Made by a program: the position numbers and the translations under genes. From Labyrinthula sp. Ha (taxonomy: Eukaryota > Sar > Bigyra > Labyrinthulida > Labyrinthulaceae), in assembly GCA_015227615.1 (NCBI GenBank), contig JAALGZ010000043.1, positions 1 to 64,000 of the forward strand: a stretch of DNA of 64,000 nucleotides, given 5' to 3'. This document shows, piece after piece, positions 22,001-31,560 of this stretch; positions within the stretch are counted from its first letter, which is position 1, and each line of letters opens with the position of its first letter. The notes beneath the pieces are model-generated. The model was not told the DNA's origin and made no database searches. It saw only the letters and a program-made list of their open reading frames with translations.

Positions 22001-23143
22001 TGTCAAATTGTCCTGCCTGGCCCAATACAGTTCCATATTACTTATCGAGGAAAATGATGAGAATCTCAGGTAACCTTAGGTTAGGAAACTGCAAAATCAT
22101 ACCAAGAACAATAGGGTACCTTTCTATAGACCAAAGATCATAAGAAAACAAACAACCAAAACAGATGTAGTACTGTCTATCTTGATTCCATCAATAAGCA
22201 CACGAGGTTTTACATTAAAATGTCCAGAATGAACACTCTTATCTCCTATCTGTTTTCAACGAATATAAGGAATTGATACTACCAAATGCTTTAGGCTCAA
22301 CATAATAGTATATTTAGTTAGAAGTTGTGACACATATTATTTTATTTTACAAAAGAAACCAGATTCAAATATATGCAATGAAACTAAATAGTTGTTGTGT
22401 CTAAAGCTGGCTGGAAAGTGTCAGTTTGCTGTGGAGGTTGTGAATACGTGTGTACAAAGCAAATATGACTTACAAACACTCATTGCAAGTCGAAAAAGGA
22501 GCTTATAGTCTATGCAAAAAATAGATGTTAATCTGATTGTAGAATTCAATAGTTTTTTACCTCTGTCGCTATGTCCGTATAGTTCCATAGTTTGTCAAAA
22601 AGTGATTGCTGTAACTTGGTTGCGCGATAAGATTAACCCGAAAACACCAGTATCGCCAAGCAAAGAGTTCGACTCTAATTTAGTATTTTTTAGCTGAGTT
22701 TGAGAAACAGTATTATTCGGAATCATTTTCAGTCCATCCACATTGAAAGGTAAAATTGCCCCTATGCGAAGATGAATTTGTGAATCTAGACTCAACATCT
22801 CTCAGTATCAAAGGATGCTGAGTCTATGGTAGCTCTTGAAAAAATTAATTTCCTAGTAATTATTTAGACAACGGGGTTTTCTTATTTTTTTAAGTTAGCT
22901 CTTAAAACTTAATGGTGTTGGTGTTCTACTGTTTCAGGTGTGATGAGTTTTACTGGGGATATGTTTCTATTGGCAGTACTATATTTTGCACTACGATGAT
23001 CCTAGATAAAATTATTCTCTGACAATAACCTTAGACATATTCTACAGAGTTTTGTTAACTAATATGAAAAAATTGATCCCCCCCTTAATTAATTCATTTT
23101 TTTTTCATATAAAACTCAAAATGGGTTACGAAACGTGAAATAA
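19069..23143. other. Gene-poor region
   Basis: Four kb of AT-rich DNA without a supported gene. Short chance frames occur but show no motif or sensible composition. Multi-exon genes with very small exons could be missed here. Confidence 0.4.
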
Positions 23144-23497
23144 CGTAATTTCAGAAGGGAAGTCGATGACTTAAACATTGAAGAAATTAATGAGAAATGC
23201 CCTAAAAAACTGTTCAAGAATTTGTCCAATCGCGAGTTAGAAACTCTAAAATATTTTTACTACGAAAGGTTTTCAATTAATAGAAGTTCATTAATGTTCT
23301 CATTGGCTTATATATACCAATACATAATAACTAATCAACGGGAGAAGATACATTTAATAAACATTGCTATTCGAGATTTTTTTTTTTGCGAAAACACGAT
23401 TTTTTTCGGTGAAGAAAAAATAGCGGAATATATGTCCAAAATGTTTAGAACCCTTGAAACAATGCTTTGTTATAGTTCTAAAATTCTTCAACATTAG
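23144..23497 (+). CDS. Possible gene fragment, unknown
   Basis: An open frame that begins without an ATG right after a stop at 23141-23143. It reads as charged, protein-like sequence (EVDDLNIEEINEKCPKKLF, then LSNRELETLKYFYYERF) and ends in TAG at 23497. A TTTCAG at about 23149-23154 could be an acceptor site. It may be an internal or last exon, or a relic. No family recognised. Confidence 0.3.
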   Translation, partial: RNFRREVDDLNIEEINEKCPKKLFKNLSNRELETLKYFYYERFSINRSSLMFSLAYIYQYIITNQREKIHLINIAIRDFFFCENTIFFGEEKIAEYMSKMFRTLETMLCYSSKILQH

Positions 23498-26446
23498 AAT
23501 GTGAAAGAGCTGCCATGCAGCTTCACTACCATCGATCATCTTCCACATGTTATAGAACCGTTCTATGGCTTTCAAATGAACCCAAAGGGTATAGAATCGG
23601 GTAAGTAGGTAAATTCTACTTTGATTGTAGATATAATGTTAAAATCAACCAGAAAGCAAACGGACATTAAGAAGGGAGTATAAAAAAATCAAATTAATTT
23701 TGTAGTTGACAAATTCAAGGAAAACAAAGAAACATATAGACGACCTTCCTAGCATAACTGATTGGAAGTTCAATTAGACCTTCACAAGGTGGATCTTTAT
23801 TGTTCAAATTCTTTCAACAACAAATCGCTGAAGAAGAACATCTTTCATATCCAACCTATTCTTAAAATAAATACTTGACTCCATACAAGAAGTGTCTTCC
23901 CGAAACCGTCCGAGCGATGTGTGTTTGTATTATCTCTTAAGTAATGAACACTTCGTGCTAAAATACTTCATGAAGGAGAAACTCGCTTAATTAAAAACTG
24001 ACTAAGATAACCCCTTGAAAGCTATAAATTTTGATATACACTGTCATACCCAGTACTTAACTTTCCTTAAATGATATAATATATTTTCTTAATGGAAAAA
24101 GCATGTTCCCAAATAGTTCCGAGTGTAAGCAATATAGTAATTGAAAATGACGAATGCTTCAACCTCAGAGGAATTATTGCGAGAATAAAATATTCGATAC
24201 TTATGGATTAATGCACACTAAACAATGACACCAATGAAATATCGCATAATCGAATTCTGGCACCTCTGTTAAGAGCATTCCTGGATAAATAAAAATATTT
24301 AAAACAGCTGTACTACCAGCTAACAAAACATTGTTATAGCTGGATACGTTTCTAACAAAAAATAAAAATCGGGCTCATCACCAAATTATGATTAGTCTTG
24401 TTTATTATGGGTTTTGTTAGCGCATGTTCTACACGAATTGAATTGATCTGAGATATGAAGACAGATTTCTTTAAAATGGGGTTAGTTGACCATCTCATTT
24501 GAACCTCAAAGGACTCATGTTCTCTCTGCTCAATATATTATTGGGCTTCTAACCGTAATAACTGATATTAAAAGAATATGTAAGAGAGTCACTTCATTTC
24601 CAACCCCTGTATCTTTTTACCAGTACTGCTGTTTTCCTGCATCTTTAGTATCAACTCTTATCTAAGTATCAGCAACAGTGTCGCTAATATTCTATTATAA
24701 GACAAGCAAATGAGATTTTTATTTAGTGTTAGGCAAACTATAAGAATAATTCAAAATGTTATTACTGCTCAGTTTTTCATCTTATTCGAACATATTTTTT
24801 GCAATCAACATTGCAATGCAGGGGAATGGTGAAAGATAATATCTAATTTCCAAAATACAACGCAGGAGAGACTAGTAAAATTAGAACAGTATGTTTATAT
24901 ATTCAGCTAAGTAAATTTGGATCTCAAGCGAAATTTTCATGAAATAATAAGATGCTACAAAAATATGGTCAGCAGACATAAGATTAATATCGAGACCATT
25001 AACTTAGTTAAGATAAACCTGCTATAGCCCTCCAAAATATAAATTAACATCAAAGAAATGTATAGGACCTTTCAAAAACTCAAATTAGAATTTCCAAAAA
25101 CAGAAATCTGAATATATTGCTTCAGTGAAAGGCAAAGCTCTTCTAGAGTTACTTCATATATTCGTTAGATTCTACTCAAATCGAAGAAGCTACCAACCAG
25201 CTGATACTAGAGAATCAAGCTGGGAAGAACCATTATTCCAGGCAGTTGGATGTCACCTCGCCTTTTACAAAGAACCTTATTTTCCAGGTCTGACATTCCA
25301 GGATTGAGTTCCAAATATCCAAAAAATGTAAATCAAAGAACAAAGAAACTAAAACCCAGAAAAATGAAATCAGTAAAATAAATCCAACCCCTGAAAAACG
25401 ACAGAGAACAATAACAAAAAGAAGAAACATTAATTATGCTGTCAACTCTGTCATAGGAATAATTAACCTACTTTTTATGGGGGAGAAAGACCCACTTATT
25501 TTTAGGAGGAAGTTATGCAGTACACCGAGCAATTAGGACTATTCTTAGGGATCATAGGCCAACCAGATGTGAACTGAAAAAATAATGACCATTTGTTTTG
25601 GTTTCAGAAAGTGGTATTATTTGTGAATGAGAGAAGAATTTATGTTTAACCCTAATCCCTCCTCTGGATACAACGCTTACTTCGTGCTAGATGCTAAAAA
25701 TAAACTGCCCCCTTAGCAGTGGAGTACTTCCTCACTTTTCGTACTATGTTTATTTTGGTTCGGTTTTGTAAGAGTGAGATATACATAGTTTATCTTACCC
25801 TTAGTTTTTCAAGTTTTACCACTCTGCTGCCCTAAATATGTTAGTTTATTTCCCTGTTTCCCCTTTTGTTGCCGAAGTATGTCTATCATTTATGACCACA
25901 AGGTACATAATTCGCGAGCTTGGAACCACACGCTCATGAAAAAAAATTGCCACTGTTATTGGTATCAAGCCATTGAGCACCAGCTCATTACATCTATACC
26001 TAAGTATTATTTCTTTCCACTTCTTGCTAAATTAAAAGTTGCTATGTTCCACGAATTTACCTTTTGTGAAATGTTTCCAATTAAATGTGAACTTGAGGAA
26101 GATTTTTTTCAATAACAGCTAAGATAAAATACTATTTTTTGCTGTTTTCCAGGGACCAATTGATCTATTGAATAATTCTTAATTTATCTTGTTTGTCTTT
26201 CTATAATTCACTTTAGACTCAGTAATGTACTATTCACTTGTTCAATAATACCTAACGTGAATAAATGTTTTATAATTATATCACAATCTTTATCCTCACT
26301 TAACATAATTCGAGATCTATTTTGTAAATAAATCTTTAAATCATTTTCTCATTAATATTATTCGCTGTATTTTAAATAAAAAAAACAACCACCGAATATA
26401 TAATCCCAGAAAAGCAGAGTATAAGAATTGATAGTGTTAAGAAAAC
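23498..26446. other. Gene-poor region
   Basis: No supported gene. The ORFs at 25125-25307 and 25879-26115 have no recognisable motif and are rich in His, Cys, Trp or Phe in a way typical of chance frames. Confidence 0.35.
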
Positions 26447-27496
26447 ATGGAAGAAGTTTATCATTATGAAAATGTAATTCAAGATTTTCCAAGTCTCGCG
26501 GGGAAAACAGTTGTCATCACAGGAACAAGTTCAGGTATAGGTTTTGAAGCTGCAAAGTATTGTATTATTCGAAACGCTGACATCTTGTTTGTACTGAACA
26601 AAGCAAGTGCGGATTTAGCTGGTTCTTTGAAAGTTCTCGAGGAGCTGAATGCTGAAGAAAAAACAAAACTCGTACCAATTAGTTGTGATTTAACCTCTTT
26701 CAACAGTGTTCATGAAGCCGCTGAGGAAATTAAAGGATTTCTTTCTGATATCAACAAACCGCTTGATGTACTAGCAAATAATGCGGGGGTTGCTTTTTTA
26801 CCTCCACAGATCACGGAAGACGGATTTGACATTACAACACAAATTAACTTCCTATCACAAGTCTTACTCACTAACCTATTATTCCCAAAACTCTTGGAGT
26901 CAGATGAACCTAGAATTGTTGCGCAATCCTCAATTTCCAGAACTTGGACAAAGTTTAACAAAAACTATCTTTTGAACTATAAGAACGCATCAAAAGAGGA
27001 AATGAAGGAGAAATTAGGGGATGATAGCTCAATACATTTAACTCTTCGCTATGCAAACAGTAAAATATGCACAGCAATCTTTTTGATGGAACTAGGTAAA
27101 AGGTTCCCAAGAATACGTGTTGCTGTATCAGACCCTGGAATGGCAAACACAAAGATTGCTGAATCAGCTGCAGAGAATAAAACTCCGAACTCTCTTTCTG
27201 ATTTTACTTTGAAGTTTTCAGCGAATAAGATTACTCAAAAAATGTGTCAATCTGGACCTGATGGAAGTTTAGGTTTAATCAAGGCAGCGTTTGATGAAAA
27301 TGTTAACTCTGGAGATTTTTTTGTTCCAAGGTTAGTTTCAAAAGGAGAACCTACATTATGGTCTAACTATGGAAAAGTTGTAGAAGGAAATGCAACTTTT
27401 TTTTGGCGTTGGATGGATAAGTCAATTTCAGACAAAGAAGCATGGAAAGAGTGTTTTGAAACTGCTGAAGAAGTTTTGGGAATTAAATTTGAATAA
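26447..27496 (+). CDS. Short-chain dehydrogenase/reductase (SDR)
   Basis: NAD(P)-dependent oxidoreductase, 349 residues, single exon from ATG 26447. The Rossmann glycine motif TGTSSGIG is at residues 25-32, NNAG at 111-114, the catalytic Ser region QSSIS at 160-164, and the catalytic YANSK (Tyr202, Lys206) follows. SDPGMANT at about 228-235 matches the family's PG motif after the active site. All classical catalytic residues are present, so it should be active. Length and sequence style resemble the retinol-dehydrogenase/WWOX/light-dependent protochlorophyllide-reductase branch, with an insert between the Ser and Tyr. There is no signal peptide or membrane segment. The substrate cannot be deduced. 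Convergent with the next gene, 51 bp between stops. Confidence 0.9.
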   Translation: MEEVYHYENVIQDFPSLAGKTVVITGTSSGIGFEAAKYCIIRNADILFVLNKASADLAGSLKVLEELNAEEKTKLVPISCDLTSFNSVHEAAEEIKGFLSDINKPLDVLANNAGVAFLPPQITEDGFDITTQINFLSQVLLTNLLFPKLLESDEPRIVAQSSISRTWTKFNKNYLLNYKNASKEEMKEKLGDDSSIHLTLRYANSKICTAIFLMELGKRFPRIRVAVSDPGMANTKIAESAAENKTPNSLSDFTLKFSANKITQKMCQSGPDGSLGLIKAAFDENVNSGDFFVPRLVSKGEPTLWSNYGKVVEGNATFFWRWMDKSISDKEAWKECFETAEEVLGIKFE

Positions 27497-27547
27497 GTTA
27501 AAAAATAAAAAGTACTCTTCAACACAAAACTAATTTTTATTTGTTCA
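27497..27547. terminator. Bidirectional polyadenylation region
   Basis: The 51 bp between the convergent stops holds AATAAA on the plus strand at 27504-27509 and AATAAA on the minus strand (TTTATT at 27536-27541). Each lies just downstream of its own stop, so the two 3' UTRs probably overlap. Confidence 0.45.
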
Positions 27548-28677
27548 TTACATTTTTGGTGATGTTTGTTCAGCTTCTTCACAATATTTTAGTATATCTC
27601 TTACTAAAGAAATAGCCGCTGTTTGTCTTAAGATCTGAGACAAAAGAAAGAAATAATTTATTCCACCCTCTTTTGGATAAATAGTTTTCAAGATATAAAT
27701 AGGAAAAGAATCTTCAAAAAAACCTAAAATTATCAATGGTACAATAGAAAGAAAAAATAAAGTAACAGAACTCCGTAACTCAAAAAAATATTTTTTTACT
27801 AGCCTTGCTTGACGAAGTAGTTCAAAATGTTGAGTTTCTTCAAGTTGTTTTGAAAGCACATTTCTTCCTTTGTAAAGGTAAAGTAATAAAATTGAATAAA
27901 CAAAAAAAGATATTATTGCTACAAACCAAACACTATCGGAAAATATTTTCATTACAATTATTCCACTTACTATAAGTATTTGAAAAAAACGAACTAAATT
28001 AAGTCTAAATCGAAAGTATTTTGAAAAAAAGCTGTTTGTAAGACTTGCTGAGAAGCCAATACTCAACCAGGAAAGTGCAAGTTGGGTACATGCTGTAAAG
28101 TAGAGAGTCATCCAGATTACAACTAACCACTCTCTGATATCTTTATAGTAGAGAACTTTCCAATCACCTTCTAAATTTACTTTTTGTGGATGAGAAGAAG
28201 TAAGAATATATGTTATATTTGTAAATGTCAAGAAAATACAGAGAACAATCAAAAGGTAAAGAAGCTGTGCTTTAAGTCTAAAGGCATTTTTTCTTGCTGC
28301 CTTTAGTTTTAAATTCCGCTTACTTCCTAATAAATATTTAGTAGAATTCTCTTGATTTTGAAGTGCTTGATATTTAACTTGGGTATGATCTGCTAGTAGA
28401 AATTTAAAAAGACTCGAAAAAGAAAGTACGAGATAAAATAAAGAAAGCAAGAGAAACGACGAGGCTACCATGTACATGGCCAAAGTACCAGTTCCTAGTT
28501 TTTCACAATCTTCCCCATGCCAGCCATACCTATTTTTACAATAGAAGAGGGAAAGTACAGACGCGCACACATACAACCGCTTCCATCTTGGGTTTCCGAA
28601 AACCAAAGGTTCTCCACGCAGAATGTTGTTCCTGGACAGTCTGCATCAACTTGACATTCTATACTTGTATTTGCCAT
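27548..28677 (-). CDS. EGF-like multi-pass membrane protein, copy 1 (29-nt intron)
   Basis: Exon 1 is 28677-28559 (ATG at 28677) and exon 2 is 28529-27548, together 366 residues. The N-terminal ~60 residues form a Cys-rich EGF-like module: ECQVDADCPGTTFC, then after splicing CMCARLYGWHGEDC. The YGWxGxxC half is only in frame if 28558-28530 is removed. The rest is hydrophobic, about six membrane segments separated by basic loops, ending in EEAEQTSPKM. There is no signal peptide, so the EGF-like head probably faces outside by translocation with the first segment. A full paralogue with the same layout and the same intron lies at 57323-58512. The alignment also covers LALSWLxIG and the PKxGGINYxxLxxQxLR motif near the end. 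Function unknown; a receptor or adhesion role is a guess. Confidence 0.8.
28530..28558 (-). other. 29-nt spliceosomal intron
   Basis: On the minus strand it starts GTACTTTCCC and ends AAAATAG. Phase 2. Removal joins CMCAR to LYGWHGEDC. Same position and phase as the intron at 58368-58396 in the paralogue. Confidence 0.85.
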
Positions 28678-31560
28678 AAGTCTTGAATAAAAAATTTATT
28701 CCGTATAGTACTTCTTTTCCCGTTTTTGTTGTCACCCGGTTTTTGTTTTGATTGCTTAACTGTGTTTTCTGTATTTACACTCTGAATATTCTATGACCAC
28801 ATTTTCGTATTGTATTTACGTTTTAGAACTATTGGGAATAGAAAGGTTTCAGCTTCTGAAAATTTAAAATTATAGTGTGTTGTTCATCATACTTATACTT
28901 CTCGGGTCAACAATTGTTTTGCAGATAAAGAGCAAAGAATTATTATTCTTAGTCTAGGAAATAATCTATCCTGTCTCTATAATAGTGTTCATTATCAACT
29001 TTACTGGTAAGTATCGGAACATAGGTTTGTAAAGTGAGTCATACCGTTAAAAGAATCTGTTCTATGAATAACACAAATATCAATGACAATAAGAATTCTT
29101 TTGGAAATTACCGTTACTTATTGTAAACTGTAATTTGATAGCGAAGCTTGCTCTAAAATCTCGATAAGTCTTCTTTTCCTTCTCTCGGGTTAGGAAATAG
29201 ATTAGTCGCCGATAGTACATCAGGATATACTTTGTCTCCATTTGTTATCGGTATTAAAAGAAGGTTGAAGTGTTGAAAGAAAAATTTACCAAAATATCAA
29301 TAATAAAAGCAATAAAAAGCTATTGTGCAGCTATAAACAGGAGTCGGATATGATTTATTGATGTTATTCATTTTGTTTTGCCTGTTCTCTTCTTATTGAT
29401 ACTCATTATTATTTGCAGTACTCTTTTGAGTGATTCTTGTTACTCCTCTATTATTCATACATGGCTGGGCCGCATGGCCGTGCCCCAGGTATCCAAAAGA
29501 AATTTTGATCTCGCTTTTTCAACGTATGATAACCTATATAATGTTGTCTTATGGCCAGGGAAAAATCAGATTATAGGGTTCAGCTGGGACAAATGACCCG
29601 TTTTATTTAGGGGTTCTAAATGGCTCGAAAATGAAATGTTTTTTCAGACCATTTAACCCAAGGCCATGTAGTTCAATCTTGCCTTCAAAATCATTTGCTA
29701 ATCAGAACAAAATCAGAATAATTTTGTACTAATCAAAATTCAAGTTCTCTTATTGATAATCACAATCAAAGCGATTTTGATAAAGGTTTAATAAATTTTG
29801 CCAAACCTGACCCCAAACTATATTATCGTTAAGGATCTTTTGACAGATTCATTTGTGTCCGTAACGAAGCCTGGTTTAGCTAGTCTTAGCTAAGACTTGG
29901 GGGGAATAGTAGGGATGTCAAAGTATCACCTAAAAGCTTGCAGTAGATGATTTCTACGACATGGCCCCTTTGGGGCTAAGTCCTTTGGGCACTTGCCATT
30001 TTCTTAACCCTACCTCATGACTCATAATGGAAAGAGGTTTACAAAGCTATCGTGAAACTAGATTGAAACCTTAAACAATAAAACATCATCATGTAGTAGG
30101 TAGAAGATATTTCAGAAAGCTGTAGAAACTAACAAGGAGTTCTTACCACTCAAAGTATTCGCTGAGTACAGTTAGTCATAGCTTCGGGTTATTTAGCGAA
30201 GCAACAGTTTAACCTGACAAAAATGGACTACGCTACAGTGCTCGTAAATCAAGAATTTTATAGGGAGCTGTAAAACATGTTTGCAAATACTAGTTCCATA
30301 AGTAAGATTTGGGACTTACATGAATGCTTATCAGTTTTCTAAGAAGACTACTTTTCACTGTAAATTAGCTCATTCTTTACTGAAACTGAAGACAGTATCA
30401 TTCTAGAGTAGTTGATTTGGAATACATTAAACTTTTTCTCTATAGGAACGCTTAGTACTTGCTGAGAAACTCACCTCTACTGAGAAAAAAATTGATTTGC
30501 ACTTTTTTCCTAGAAATGCAATAATTCTAAACTTATATCACTCAAATTTAACTTCATATGAAAGTTAACTATGCCTAATCCTTTCATAGTTAATTTTAAT
30601 AGCTCTCGATAAGTAATTTTTTCTCTTTATGAACTAAAATTCAAGCTGGGAGAGGGGGTTGGATGTTAGGATTATGTACTATGATTTTGCTTGTTGCGAG
30701 GTTCTTGGTCCTATCTGTAGTATTAAATTTCTGTAGAGTATGAATAAACTATATAACAGTAGAGAGAGCAGATACAACGCTGGATAGGTACGCTTTATCT
30801 CGATAGAAAACTAATCTTAGCTGATATGCAATCATTTCTTTTAAGCTCCGTATTTCCTCATTATTGAAACCTGGCCCTAAGACCTTGTTTATTAGTCATC
30901 CAAAAGCATGTCTTTTCCTAAAGAGTGTTGTTTTCCTACTTTACATACCTATTCAAAACCTTGTTTGCACTTAAATCGAGCTAGGACCAAGAAAAATATG
31001 AAAGAAAGGAATCAGACCAATTCAAGAACATTCTGAGATATACCGTCATGTTATCTTGATAAAGAGGTTGTATATTGGCTTATTAATAACTCCTTAAAAC
31101 GTTTTTTTTGCATAACGTCCTACATGTGATTAATAGCAATTTTCGATTTGTCTTCATTTATTATTGCTCTAAAATATGCAACGGGAAGCATTTGATAAGA
31201 ACGAGAATATCACATGTCTTATGGATAGTCAGAATCTAATTAAGAATCATTTGTTGATTAATAATTCTTGTTTAATCTGAGACCTAGACAAGAGGAAAAA
31301 ATTTCCTATTCCTACTTTGAATACCTACCAAGATACTGGAGACGAAGTATGGTTTTCGCAATTTTAGGAATGAAATGGTTACAGCAATGCCCCGTTGCAT
31401 GCAAGCGTGCATTAACGGCAGCGTCCGAGGGTTACTAGTTTTCTACTACAAATATATTACATGTTATTTGCCAACAGACTGTAGGGAGTACTATAGCTGT
31501 CACATAACCCTTACAGGTAACAGTTGGTTGAGCAGTAAAAAGAAAAGAGCTAAACCTTAA
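28678..31560. other. Intergenic region with repeat relics
   Basis: No supported gene. ACCGTTA words occur at about 29042 and 29108, 360-430 bp upstream of the EGF-like gene. About 29450-29920 has GGCC-rich hairpins and GATAATC words like those at 6.7 kb, and a TAGGGATGTCAAAG terminus near 29908, suggesting decayed hAT-type miniature elements. The rest is featureless. Confidence 0.35.

Noticed and set aside
25515-25652. Short frame MQYTEQLGLFLGIIGQPD joined to a second piece by a 39-nt intron
   Set aside because: Would start GTGAAC, is longer than the certain introns, and yields only about 31 residues without a family.
25879-26115. 78-codon ORF upstream of the SDR gene
   Set aside because: Unusual His/Cys/Trp content and no recognisable motif; no link to the SDR frame.
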